In this document: positions 51,402 to 64,000 of the stretch, in pieces
Layout: each line of letters starts with the position of its first letter
How positions within the stretch are numbered: position 1 is the first letter of the stretch
Assembly: GCA_025964795.1 (NCBI GenBank)
Contig: JAOPYC010000123.1
Coordinates: 51,155-115,154 of the forward strand
Source of the DNA: Marmoricola sp.
GTDB taxonomy: Bacteria > Actinomycetota > Actinomycetes > Propionibacteriales > Nocardioidaceae
Direction: 5' to 3'
Length of the DNA: 64,000 bases
Program-made: the position numbers and the translations under genes
Notes under the pieces: generated by a model
What the model was told of the DNA's origin: nothing
Databases searched by the model: none
The model's input: the letters and a program-made list of their open reading frames with translations, nothing else

Positions 51402-51913
51402 GAGGGCACCACGCAGGGCCCCGTCGCCCACCACTCCCCCAGGTCGTCGAGGACCTCGTCGCCGAGCGGGTTGACGCCGCGGCCCTGGGCGAGGGACTGG
51501 CCTGCGAGGACGTGCAGGCACTTGACCCGGTCCGGCATCCCGCCGGCGGACACCCCGGCGATCTCCGGGACCTCGCCGATCGCCGTCCGGGCGGCGAGGT
51601 AGGCGTCGTGGGCCTCCCGGTAGGAGGCCGCGAGCTCCTCGTCCTGGCCGAGCCGCTCGGTCATCCCCCGCATCAGCCCGCTCGCCTCCAGGGTCCCGAT
51701 CAACGAGGCGGCCCGCGGGCAGGTCAGGTAGAAGGTCGTCGGGAAGGGGGTCCCGTCGTCCAGCCGCGGCTCGGTCGCGACCACGTCGGGGTTGCCGCAC
51801 GGGCACCGGTGCGCGACCGCGTGGATCGAGCGCGGCGGGCGGCCCAGCTGCCGGTGGATCACGGCGACGTCCTGCCCCGAGACGCCGGCGCCGGCGGAGT
51901 CGGCGGAGGTCAC
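51398..51913 (-). CDS. DUF501 family protein
   Basis: A 171-residue protein of the actinobacterial DUF501 family, always found between the ftsB-like gene and ppx. It has VAHRCPCGNPDVV and FYLTCPRAASLI; three Cys and neighbouring His could form a metal site. It also has GVSAGGMPDRVKCLHVLA. No function is known. The GTG start overlaps the ftsB-like stop (GTGA). Confidence 0.9.
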   Translation of the reverse strand: MTSADSAGAGVSGQDVAVIHRQLGRPPRSIHAVAHRCPCGNPDVVATEPRLDDGTPFPTTFYLTCPRAASLIGTLEASGLMRGMTERLGQDEELAASYREAHDAYLAARTAIGEVPEIAGVSAGGMPDRVKCLHVLAGQSLAQGRGVNPLGDEVLDDLGEWWATGPCVVPS

Positions 51914-52485
51914 GGTGTGGAAGTGGGTGTGGGCACCGTGGGCGAGGTGATCTTCGACGTGGGCGTCGGCGCCTTCTTGGGGTGGTCCGCCGCCTCGGCC
52001 GTGCCGTAGACCTTGCCCCACCACGACTCGGGCACCGGCCGCGCCACCGAGTCGGGGTCGGTGAGCTCGTCGCTGCGCTGCAGCGGCTTCCCGTCGCGGT
52101 CGATCACCTGGTAGCTGGTCTCGCCGGGCAACACCCAGCCGAACCGCTCGCGCGCCTGGGCCTCCACGAAGGCGTCGTCCTTCCAGCGGCGCTTCTCCCG
52201 CTCCAGCGCGGTGATGTCGCGCTGCGAGCCGGCGATCTGGGAGCGCAGGTCGGCGATGTGCGACCGCTGCTGCAGGTAGGCGCGCATGGACGAGGCGTAG
52301 GACACGACCAGCACCGCGAGCACGACGACCAGGACGGCCATCCGGTTGGTGAACCGGGGGCGCGGAGCCGCAGGGGCCGTCGTCCGGGCGCGCTCGGTCC
52401 CCCGGGACCCCGGGCGGTTGTTGCCCGGCAGGTTCCCGGGACGGGCGCCCCTGCGGGGGCCGCTCGGCGTACGACGTGTGGCCAT
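51910..52485 (-). CDS. ftsB: FtsB/DivIC-like septum formation protein
   Basis: A 191-residue bitopic protein: a basic, Pro/Gly-rich cytosolic tail (about 1-46), one helix (MAVLVVVLAVLVVSYASSM), a coiled coil (LRSQIAGSQRDITALEREKR) and a conserved EAQARERFGWVLPGETSYQV. FtsB bridges FtsL and FtsQ in the divisome. The Pro/Thr-rich C-terminal 40 residues are an extension seen in actinobacteria. It follows eno closely (17 bases). Confidence 0.88.
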   Translation of the reverse strand: MATRRTPSGPRRGARPGNLPGNNRPGSRGTERARTTAPAAPRPRFTNRMAVLVVVLAVLVVSYASSMRAYLQQRSHIADLRSQIAGSQRDITALEREKRRWKDDAFVEAQARERFGWVLPGETSYQVIDRDGKPLQRSDELTDPDSVARPVPESWWGKVYGTAEAADHPKKAPTPTSKITSPTVPTPTSTP

Positions 52486-52502
52486 CAGTCAGTCAGCCCG
52501 GT

Positions 52503-53846
<1,344 letters not shown>

Positions 53847-53917
53847 CTAACCGGGAGCGACGGTGATCGCGCGTAGCACCCGCGTGCCGGGTGCCGGTCG
53901 ATCCGAGGCGTCCACGA

Positions 53918-54598
53918 CTAGCGGCCGGTGCCGAAGACGACCGGCTGGGCGTCCGCCCCGGTGCCCAGCCGCCGGCAGGTCTTCGTGCTGAGCCGGCAGG
54001 CGACCACCTTCGAGCCGTCGACGGCTCCGTAGAAGACATCGGTCCCGGACCAGCCGGCGAGCGCGAAGCCCGCCGGGACGGCGACCCCGGTCCGGTCCGG
54101 CCCGCCCAGCCGCTCCGCGGAGGTCACCGGCTCGACGCCCGCGCTGCTCACGGACCGTCCCGTGCCCGTGTCGAAGGCGTACGCCGAGCCGGCGGACGTG
54201 ACCACGATCCTGCCTCCGTCAGCGGTCGCACCGAGGTGGGCGACGCCGGTGATCCCGGTGCCGCGGAGCCGGGAGAGGTCGGTGAACCAGAGCTCGTCTC
54301 TCGCCAGGACGTAGACACCACCGGGAACCGCGACGAAGGCGTCGACGGCGACCGGCAGGTCGACCGAGCGGCGGCCCACGTGCAGCCGGGTGCCACTGGC
54401 CCAGACGACGTCACCGGCGGCCACGACGCCGTGGCCGACCGGCACGGTGGCCGGCGCCACGGTCGTCTCGGCCGAGGGCGACGCGGTCACCGTGCGGGTG
54501 GGCGGCACCATCTCGTCGTCGTCGCCGAAGGTGCACCCGCTGGCGAGGACCAGGAGCGTCGCTGCGGTCAGGAGGGTGGCCCACTGTCGGAGGCTCAC
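53918..54598 (-). CDS. Lipoprotein, unknown function
   Basis: A 226-residue exported lipoprotein: signal peptide ending in LVLASGC (lipid Cys near 22), a Thr/Pro linker, then short beta repeats (LHVGRRSVDLPVAVDAFVAV, VYVLARDELWFTD) that look like a small beta-propeller. Two late Cys (VVACRLSTKTCRRL) may be bonded. I do not recognise the family. The GTG start overlaps the mazG stop (GTGA). Confidence 0.78.
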   Translation of the reverse strand: MSLRQWATLLTAATLLVLASGCTFGDDDEMVPPTRTVTASPSAETTVAPATVPVGHGVVAAGDVVWASGTRLHVGRRSVDLPVAVDAFVAVPGGVYVLARDELWFTDLSRLRGTGITGVAHLGATADGGRIVVTSAGSAYAFDTGTGRSVSSAGVEPVTSAERLGGPDRTGVAVPAGFALAGWSGTDVFYGAVDGSKVVACRLSTKTCRRLGTGADAQPVVFGTGR

Positions 54599-55227
54599 GT
54601 GCGCAGCCGTCGTACGGCGTCACGGAGGGCCTGCTCCGGGTCGACCCCCGTCGCGCGGGCCTCGACCACGAGAGCGAGCAGCCGGTCGCCGAGGTCGACG
54701 GACCCGTCGGTGGCCGCCGCCGGGGTCCCGGCCCGCTCCAGCCGGTCGAGCACCTTGGTGGCCCGGCTCAGCGCGGGCAACGCGAGCGGGATGCCCTCGA
54801 GCAGGTCGGTGCGCTGCTTCTCGGCCGCCTTCACCGCCTCCCAGGTCTCGTTGATCCGCGCCGGGTCGGTCTCCTCGACGTCGCCGAAGACGTGCGGGTT
54901 GCGGCGCAGCAGCTTGTCCCGCAGGCCGCGGGCCACGTCGTCGATGTCGAACTCGCCCGCCTGGGCGGCGATCGCCGCGTGCAGGTAGACCTGCAGCAGG
55001 ACGTCGCCGAGCTCCTCACGCAGATGGTCGGGGCTGCCACCGGAGTCGAGCGACTCGATCGCCTCGACGGCCTCGTAGGTCTCCTCGACGAGGTGCTTGG
55101 CGAGGGTGCGGTGCGTCTGCGCGGCCTTCCAGCCGCACTCGACCCGCAGCCGCGCCATCATCGCGACCAGCTCGACCAGTGGGGACTGGTCAGCCGGCGC
55201 GGACACCCCGTCGGTCGAGTGCGCCAC
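54595..55227 (-). CDS. mazG: Nucleoside triphosphate pyrophosphohydrolase MazG
   Basis: Hydrolyses non-canonical or oxidised NTPs to NMP and pyrophosphate. The 210-residue protein has the MazG metal motif HLVEETYEAVEAIE then REELGDVLLQVYLHA (ExxE...ExxD). It is shorter than the two-domain E. coli enzyme (about 260), as in mycobacteria. It sits 3 bases after the SurA-like lipoprotein gene and is coupled to a lipoprotein gene downstream. Confidence 0.93.
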   Translation of the reverse strand: MAHSTDGVSAPADQSPLVELVAMMARLRVECGWKAAQTHRTLAKHLVEETYEAVEAIESLDSGGSPDHLREELGDVLLQVYLHAAIAAQAGEFDIDDVARGLRDKLLRRNPHVFGDVEETDPARINETWEAVKAAEKQRTDLLEGIPLALPALSRATKVLDRLERAGTPAAATDGSVDLGDRLLALVVEARATGVDPEQALRDAVRRLRT

Positions 55228-55230
55228 GCG

Positions 55231-55907
55231 TCAGCCGCACCTCTGGTTGGCCGGCAGGTCCGCGACCCACGTGGGCTTCTCGGTGGCGGCCGCGCCGCTC
55301 TTGGCGAAGGACGAGCTCGCCTGCGAGACCGAGCCGTCACCGCCGCCGGGGAAGCCGTCCTTGGTGGGCCCGTAGATCGGGTTCGTCCTGACCTTGACGC
55401 CCTTCAGCCAGGACTGGCGCTTCTGGTAGCCCGCGTTGAGGATCGTGTCCTCGTTGTCGGCCGTGACGGTCTGGCCGGTCGCGATCGCGCCGACCTGCGT
55501 CATCAGGTCGCGGGCCGTGGCCCACCGGTGGAAGACCCGCTCCGTCACGGGGCGGTCCTTGGCGGGCAGCGCCTGGATCAGCGGGTCGACGCGGCTGTAG
55601 ATCTGCGCCGCGCTGGTGGGGTTGGGGTCCAGGCCGAGGGACTTGGCGAAGTCGAGGTTGAGCTGGGTGTCGATGAGCAGGCTCAGGGCGCCGCGGGCGA
55701 CCTGCTTGCGCGACCCCGCCTGTGCCTGCTGGGTCTTCGCCGCCAGCGCCACGCCGGCGCACTGCGCGTCGGTGAGCTCGTCCACCTGGCTGGTGGTGAT
55801 CGTGGTGCCGTTGACCACCGACGCGGTCCCGGGCGAGACGTTGCCGCCGCAGCCGGTGAGCAGCAGCAGCGCTGCGGCCGCCGGGACGATGCTGAATCCT
55901 CGGAGCT

Positions 55908-55911
<4 letters not shown>
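55231..55911 (-). CDS. SurA N-terminal-like lipoprotein
   Basis: A 226-residue lipoprotein with lipobox LLLTGC (Cys near 21). It has a SurA/trigger-factor-like helical region (VNGTTITTSQVDELT, ALSLLIDTQLNLDFAKSLGL), so it may be a chaperone for exported proteins. There is no peptidyl-prolyl isomerase domain. Two further Cys (DAQCAGV and NQRCG at the end) may bond. The GTG overlaps the mfd stop (GTGA). Confidence 0.82.
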
Positions 55912-59474
<3,563 letters not shown>

Positions 59475-59604
59475 AGAGCGCTCCTAGAGGGTGCTGACGC
59501 ACGCACGACGACCCCCAGCCGGTGCGGACAGGGGGTTGGCTCCAAGTCTACGAGGTGGGTCCGACGAGTCTGGCCGGACGGCGAGGTGTCAGGGATGCTG
59601 GGGC

Positions 59605-60012
59605 GTGGTCGTCTTCCGTGGCCTGGTGGCCGGGGTGCTGGTCGGGGTGGTACTCGGCGCACTCGCCCGCGCGCTGATGCGCCTGGTGGCGATCGGGATG
59701 GCGACCGACCCGGAGTTCCACCTCGGCGCCTCGCTGGCCGTCGTCGGCCTGTTCGTGCTGTCCGCGGCGGGCGCCTCGGTGTCCCGGGTGCTGCTCCTCG
59801 GCTGGCGCCTGGTCGTCGCCCTGCTGGTGACCTCGGCCCCGCTGCTCGTGCTGGGGACCGCCTTCGCCGTCGGCGAGGCCCCCGAGATCCTCGACCACGA
59901 CCTCACCCCACCCTGGACCATCGAGCTGTTCGCCCTCGCGGCCGTGATCGCCGGGGTGGCGCTGGTGACGCCGTACGCCGGCTGGCGGGCCGGCGGGTGG
60001 CGGCGACCGTGA
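59605..60012 (+). CDS. Small four-helix membrane protein, unknown function
   Basis: A 135-residue membrane protein with helices near 3-30, 38-60, 64-85 and 105-122 and no recognisable family. A conserved-looking segment is GVVLGALARALMRLVAIGM. GTG 59605 has AGGGA about 10 bases upstream. It is divergent from mfd, and its end is close to the VOC gene on the other strand. Codon use fits the neighbours. Confidence 0.7.
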   Translation: MVVFRGLVAGVLVGVVLGALARALMRLVAIGMATDPEFHLGASLAVVGLFVLSAAGASVSRVLLLGWRLVVALLVTSAPLLVLGTAFAVGEAPEILDHDLTPPWTIELFALAAVIAGVALVTPYAGWRAGGWRRP

Positions 60013-60033
60013 CCCCGCTCCGGCAACCCCCGC

Positions 60034-60423
60034 TCAGGTGGCGGTGGACTCCTCCTGGCTCCGCAGGATGCAGAACTCGTTGCCCTCCGGGTCCTGGAGG
60101 ACGACCCAGCCGGCGCCGTCGGGGGTGCGCCGGTCGTCGACCTGGGTGGCGCCGAGCTCGAGCAGGGTGGCGAGCTCCTCCTCGCGGGTGCCGGCGTTGG
60201 GGCGCAGGTCGAGGTGGAGCCGGTTCTTGACCTGCTTGTCCTCGGGCACCTCGATGAAGAGCAGCGGGTGGCCGCCGTCCGGTCGCTGGATCCAGCACTC
60301 TTCGTGGCCCGGCTCGTTCGGGTCGTCGGGCAGGTCGACGTACTGCAGCACCCGCTTCCACCACTCGCTGAGCTCGTAGGCGTTGCGGCAGTCGATGGAC
60401 GTGTGCGAGATGAAGGCCGTCAT
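60034..60423 (-). CDS. VOC family (glyoxalase/bleomycin-resistance-like) protein
   Basis: A 129-residue vicinal-oxygen-chelate protein with two beta-alpha-beta-beta-beta repeats: SHTSIDCRNAYELSEWWKRV, then LHLDLRPNAGTREEE and VVLQDPEGNEFCILR. The Glu in NEFCIL and His in LHLDL are the usual metal or ligand residues. Members include enzymes and antibiotic-binding proteins, so function is open. ATG 60423 is chosen over GTG 60432. Confidence 0.86.
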   Translation of the reverse strand: MTAFISHTSIDCRNAYELSEWWKRVLQYVDLPDDPNEPGHEECWIQRPDGGHPLLFIEVPEDKQVKNRLHLDLRPNAGTREEELATLLELGATQVDDRRTPDGAGWVVLQDPEGNEFCILRSQEESTAT

Positions 60424-60479
60424 GGGTCCCACTCTCGCGCTCCCGTCCGTGTCCGTCGAGCGGGTCTCGAGGCCTGCGG

Positions 60480-62201
60480 CTAGACCGCCCAGGGTCCTTC
60501 CGGCGCCTGGACCCGGGTCTCGTCGGCCTCATGGTCGGTGAGCTTCTCCTGGCTCTGGCGCTCGGCCTCGACGCGGCGCAGGTAGTGGTCCACCTCGTCC
60601 TCGAGGCGCTCGGCGTCCCAGCCGAGCTCGGCGGCCATCAGCTCGGCGACGGGGCGGGCGGAGGCGGTGCCACGGTCGAAGTTCTCCACCGACATGCGCG
60701 TACGCCGGGCGAGGACGTCGTCGAGGTGCCGCGCCCCCTCGTGGGTGACCCCGTAGACCACCTCCACGGCGAGGTAGTCCTCCGAGCCGGGAAGCAGCTC
60801 GGCCAGCTCCGGGCGGGCTGCGACCATGTCGAGCACCTCGTCGACCAGCCCACCGAAGCGGCCGAGGAGGTGATCGATCCGGGCGACGTCGAGCCCGCTC
60901 GACCGAGCCAGCGCGACCCGTTGGTTGGTGCGCGCCTCGAACCCCGAGGCGCCGAGCAGCGGGACCCGGTCGGTGATGCTCTCCCGCACCGGGACGTCGA
61001 GCGACTCCGCGGCGGCGTCCACCGCGTCGCGGGCCATCACCCGGTAGGTGGTCAGCTTGCCGCCGGCGATCATCACCAGCCCCGGGACCGGCTGGGCGAC
61101 GGTGTGCTCGCGGGAGATCTTCGAGGTGGGCTCGGTGGCCCCCTTGAGCAGCGGTCGCAGCCCGGCGTACACCCCTTGCACGTCGGTGTGGTCCAACGGC
61201 GTCTTCAGCAGCTTGTTGACGTGCTCGAGCACGTAGTCGATGTCTCGGCGCGACGCCGCCGGGTGCGCGAGGTCGAGGTCCCACGGGGTGTCCGTCGTGC
61301 CGATGATCCAGTGACGGCCCCACGGGATCACGAACAGCACGGACTTCTCGGTCTTCGTGATGAAGCCGGCCTCGCTGCGGATCCGGTCGCGGGGCACGAC
61401 GATGTGGACGCCCTTGCTGGCCTCGACGTCGAGCGCCCCGCGTCCGCCGACCATGTCCTGGATCTCGTTGGTCCACACGCCGCCGGCGTTGATCACGACC
61501 TTGGCGCGCACCTCGATCTCACGGTCGTTCTCCAGGTCCTCGACGCGGACGCCGACGACCCGGCCGTCCTCACGCAGGAACGCGATCACCTTCGTGCGCG
61601 AGGCGACGTGGGCGCCGTACGCCGCGGCCGTACGGGCGATGTTCATCACCAGCCGGGCGTCGTCGACCTGGCAGTCGTAGTAGCGGATCGCGCCGGTGAG
61701 GTCGTCGGTGCGCAGGTCCGGGGCCATCCGTGCGAGCTGCTTGCGGAAGAGGTGCTTGTGCCCGGGGACACCCATCTCGTACTTGCCGGCCGCCGCCCCG
61801 ACCCGGGCCATGCCGTCGTAGAGCACCAGCCCGGCTCCGACGTAGGGCCGCTCCCAGGTGTGGTGCAACGGGTAGAGGAAGGCCACCGGCCGGACCAGGT
61901 GCGGCGCGAGCCGGGTCAGCAGCAGGCCGCGCTCCTCGAGGGCCTCCTTGACCAGCCCGAAGTCGAACATCTCCAGGTAGCGCAGGCCGCCGTGCACCAG
62001 CTTCGAGGAGCGTGAGGAGGTGCCGCTGGCGAAGTCCCGCTGCTCCACGAGGGCGGTGGACAGCCCGCGGGAGACGGCGTCCAGCGCGGTCCCGGCCCCG
62101 ACGACACCGGCTCCGACGACCAGGACGTCGAGCCCCCCGGCCTCCATGGCGTCGAGGGCCTTCGCGCGCGAACCGGGTCCGAGATCAGCCGTCAGCGTCA
62201 T
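60480..62201 (-). CDS. glpD: Aerobic glycerol-3-phosphate dehydrogenase
   Basis: An FAD enzyme at the membrane face that oxidises glycerol-3-phosphate to dihydroxyacetone phosphate and feeds electrons to quinone. The 573-residue product has VVGAGVVGAGTALDAVSRG (FAD loop), SGTSSRSSKLVHGGLRYLE and GGKLTTYRVMARDAVD. The C-terminal DAO-C domain spans about 430-555. ATG 62201 (MTLTADLG) has CAGACT 7 bases upstream. guaB3 lies just upstream on the same strand. Confidence 0.95.
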   Translation of the reverse strand: MTLTADLGPGSRAKALDAMEAGGLDVLVVGAGVVGAGTALDAVSRGLSTALVEQRDFASGTSSRSSKLVHGGLRYLEMFDFGLVKEALEERGLLLTRLAPHLVRPVAFLYPLHHTWERPYVGAGLVLYDGMARVGAAAGKYEMGVPGHKHLFRKQLARMAPDLRTDDLTGAIRYYDCQVDDARLVMNIARTAAAYGAHVASRTKVIAFLREDGRVVGVRVEDLENDREIEVRAKVVINAGGVWTNEIQDMVGGRGALDVEASKGVHIVVPRDRIRSEAGFITKTEKSVLFVIPWGRHWIIGTTDTPWDLDLAHPAASRRDIDYVLEHVNKLLKTPLDHTDVQGVYAGLRPLLKGATEPTSKISREHTVAQPVPGLVMIAGGKLTTYRVMARDAVDAAAESLDVPVRESITDRVPLLGASGFEARTNQRVALARSSGLDVARIDHLLGRFGGLVDEVLDMVAARPELAELLPGSEDYLAVEVVYGVTHEGARHLDDVLARRTRMSVENFDRGTASARPVAELMAAELGWDAERLEDEVDHYLRRVEAERQSQEKLTDHEADETRVQAPEGPWAV

Positions 62202-62225
62202 GCCGTCCAGTCTGTCAGGCACGTG

Positions 62226-63332
62226 TTACGAGACGACGACCTCGATGCGCTGGAACTCCTTGAGCTCGGTGTAGCCGGTCGTCGCCATCGCGCGCTTGAG
62301 GGCGCCCATCAGGTTCATGGTGCCGTCGGCGACGCGGGACGGGCCGAAGAGGATCTCCTCGAGGGAGCCGACCGTCTCGAACTGCACGCGCTCACCGCGG
62401 GGCAGCTCGGCGTGGTGCGCCTCGGCGCCCCAGTGGAACCCCCGGCCGGGCGCGTCGGTGGCGCGGGCCAGCGGGGACCCGATCATCACGGCGTCGGCGC
62501 CGCAGGCCACCGCCTTGGCGATGTCGCCGCTGCGGCCGATGGAGCCGTCGGCGATCACGTGCACGTAGCGACCACCGGACTCGTCGAGGTAGTCGCGGCG
62601 GGCGGCGGCGACGTCGGCGACGGCACTGGCCATCGGGACCGCGACCCCCAGGACGGTGCGGGTGGTGTGCGCCGCGCCCCCGCCGAAGCCCACCAGGACG
62701 CCCGCGGCACCGGTGCGCATCAGGTGCAGCGCCGCCTGGTACGTCGCGCAGCCCCCGACGATCACGGGCACGTCGAGCTCGTAGATGAACTCCTTGAGGT
62801 TCAGCGGCTCCGCGGTGGAGGAGACGTGCTCGGCGCTGACCGTGGTGCCGCGGATCACGAACATGTCGACGCCGGCGTCGACGACGGTCTTGGCGAACTC
62901 CTTGGTGCGCTGCGGGCTCAGCGACCCGGCCACGGTCACCCCGGCCTCGCGGATCTGGTGCAGCCGCTCGGTGATCAGCTCGGCCCGGATCGGCTCGGCG
63001 TAGATCTCCTGCATCCGGCGGATCGCGTCGGTGCCGGTCAGCGAGGCCACCTCGTCGAGCAGCACGGTCGGGTCGTCGTAGCGCGTCCAGAGGCCCTCGA
63101 GGTTGAGCACGCCCAGGCCCCCGAGCCGCCCGAACGCGATCGCGGTCTCCGGCGACATCACGGAGTCCATCGGTGCGGCCACGATCGGCAGGTCGAAGCG
63201 GTAGGCGTCGATCTGCCAGGCGGTCGACACCTCCGCGGTGTCGCGGGTGCGCCGGCTCGGCACGATGGCGATGTCGTCGAAGGAGTAGGCCCGACGCCCG
63301 CGCTTGGCGCGGCCGATCTCGATCTCAGTCAC
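62226..63332 (-). CDS. guaB3: GuaB3 family IMP dehydrogenase-related protein
   Basis: A 368-residue IMPDH/GMP-reductase barrel without CBS domains, the GuaB3 type found in actinobacteria. It has APMDSVMSPETAIA, GGCATYQAALHLM and ADGSIGRSGDIAKAVACGAD. The loop where IMPDH carries the catalytic Cys-Thr reads FGGGAAHTTR, so the thiol is absent here. Related cyanobacterial GuaB3 was described as a GMP reductase; that assignment may not carry over. TAGGCT lies 6 bases before the GTG (leaderless). Confidence 0.92.
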   Translation of the reverse strand: MTEIEIGRAKRGRRAYSFDDIAIVPSRRTRDTAEVSTAWQIDAYRFDLPIVAAPMDSVMSPETAIAFGRLGGLGVLNLEGLWTRYDDPTVLLDEVASLTGTDAIRRMQEIYAEPIRAELITERLHQIREAGVTVAGSLSPQRTKEFAKTVVDAGVDMFVIRGTTVSAEHVSSTAEPLNLKEFIYELDVPVIVGGCATYQAALHLMRTGAAGVLVGFGGGAAHTTRTVLGVAVPMASAVADVAAARRDYLDESGGRYVHVIADGSIGRSGDIAKAVACGADAVMIGSPLARATDAPGRGFHWGAEAHHAELPRGERVQFETVGSLEEILFGPSRVADGTMNLMGALKRAMATTGYTELKEFQRIEVVVS

Positions 63333-63398
63333 CGGCGAAGCCTAACGGCCCCCGGGGTCACCGCGGCGGACGCCCACGGGCGGAGCAGACTGGGCGGC

Positions 63399-63788
63399 AT
63401 GCCCCTGGTTCGCATCGACCTGCTCGAAGGACGCTCCGACGCGGAGCTGCGCCTGATCGCCGACACCGTGCAGTCCTGCCTGGAGGACGTCTTCGCCGCC
63501 CCTCCCCGCGACCGCTACCAGGTGATCACCGAGCACCGCCCGGGACGGATCATCCTCGAGGACACCGGCCTGGGGCTGGAGCGCTCGGCGGGCCAGCTGG
63601 TCATCCAGGTGACGCAGCAGGGCCGCGACGCCGCGCAGAAGCAGGCGCTGTACGCCGCCCTGGCCGAGCGGCTGGAGGAGCGGGCGGGGGTGCGGCCGGA
63701 GGACCTCGTCGTCTCCGTGGTCGCCGCCGAGCGCGAGGACTGGTCGTTCGGGATGGGCCGCGCGCAGTTCCTGACCGGCGAGCGCTAG
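63399..63788 (+). CDS. Tautomerase family protein
   Basis: A 129-residue 4-oxalocrotonate-tautomerase-like protein. After Met removal it starts with Pro (PLVRIDLLEGRSD), the catalytic base of the superfamily. The double-length beta-alpha-beta unit and VVSVVAAEREDWSFGMG near the C-terminus fit the two-repeat MSAD/CHMI branch. CAGACT lies 7 bases before the ATG. Its stop shares CTAG with the stop of the opposite gene. Confidence 0.88.
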   Translation: MPLVRIDLLEGRSDAELRLIADTVQSCLEDVFAAPPRDRYQVITEHRPGRIILEDTGLGLERSAGQLVIQVTQQGRDAAQKQALYAALAERLEERAGVRPEDLVVSVVAAEREDWSFGMGRAQFLTGER

Positions 63789-64000
63789 GAGGCCGCCTGC
63801 CGGTTGACGGCGTGGTCCAGCGCGTCGGCGAGCCACCCGGCGTACCGCTCGTCGCTCCAGCCCACCCCGGTCAGGCACAGGTAGTTCTCGGCCGTCGTCA
63901 GCGTCTGCACCGCCCCCACGGCGTCGGGCGCCATCTGCTCCCCGCGCACGAGCAGCTCGGCGATGCTGCGCGACAGCGCGAGCCGGCGCAGCTCGGCGCC
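63785..64000 (-). CDS. TetR-like regulator, C-terminal part (runs off the window)
   Basis: The last 71 residues of a leftward gene whose start lies beyond the edge. The pattern ELRRLALSRSIAELLVRG, TLTTAENYLCLTGVGWSDER then YAGWLADAL matches the ligand-domain end of actinobacterial TetR regulators. The DNA-binding part is not visible. It converges on the tautomerase with stop codons overlapping in CTAG. Confidence 0.6.
   Translation of the reverse strand, partial: GAELRRLALSRSIAELLVRGEQMAPDAVGAVQTLTTAENYLCLTGVGWSDERYAGWLADALDHAVNRQAAS

Overview
The window is a very high-GC chromosomal segment of an actinobacterium. Pointers are a mycothiol amidase (mca), a leaderless-promoter style, DUF501, DUF4307, GuaB3, an F420-type oxidoreductase remnant and dense GTG/TTG starts with GTGA/ATGA/TTGA stop-start overlaps. 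Gene content and protein style suggest Nocardioidaceae (Nocardioides or a relative); that placement is inference. Most of the window is ordinary core chromosome. There is no prophage, CRISPR array, intact insertion sequence or rRNA operon.

Layout. 1-5.2 kb: end of a 2-hydroxyacid dehydrogenase, fumC, an alpha/beta hydrolase, a secreted transglycosylase-like protein and a PIN-PhoH ATPase. 5.2-6.6 kb: a palindrome-rich spacer, then the wreck of a catabolic operon in which only a TetR regulator is intact, flanked by pieces of a flavin monooxygenase, an alpha/beta hydrolase and an LLM oxidoreductase. 6.6-16.4 kb: a short-chain Z-prenyl synthase, a hemolysin III-type membrane protein, a GAF/SpoIIE/HATPase signalling protein, a fused double ABC exporter and recQ. 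16.5-22 kb: a Tat-signal protein, an acyl-CoA dehydrogenase, an MMPL transporter and an aldo/keto reductase. 22-26.7 kb: an SsuABC-like importer operon with a structured 5' leader and a decayed PLP-lyase gene at its 3' end, an isochorismatase-fold hydrolase and a thioredoxin.

26.7-36.2 kb: a PepSY membrane protein with two small membrane proteins behind mca, then DUF4307, greA, ilvA, an AI-2E-type permease, a MutL/GlmL-like ATPase and metB. 36.3-45.4 kb: msrA, a proline-rich membrane-anchored protein, a GH2 glycosidase carrying a repeat insertion, a YigZ protein, a BtuF-like protein, cystathionine beta-synthase, a secreted M23-like/endonuclease-phosphatase fusion and an SGNH hydrolase. 45.4-48.6 kb: a Bax-inhibitor-type membrane protein, a TetR/MFS efflux pair with two obvious operators, and a tRNA with anticodon UAA.

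48.5-59.5 kb is a long leftward block of housekeeping genes (mfd, SurA-like lipoprotein, mazG, lipoprotein, eno, ftsB-like, DUF501, ppx, YihY, family-5 uracil-DNA glycosylase), tightly coupled by overlapping stop-start codons. 59.6-64 kb holds a small membrane protein, a VOC protein, glpD, guaB3, a tautomerase and the 3' end of a TetR-like gene.

Themes. Sulfur amino-acid metabolism (metB, cbs, msrA) and thiol defence (mca, thioredoxin) recur. The most interesting items are the two decayed loci (5.5-6.6 kb and 22.0-22.3 kb), the riboswitch-like leader at 25.03-25.11 kb, the short-variable-arm UAA tRNA, and the M23-like/nuclease fusion. No clearly new multi-gene system was found.
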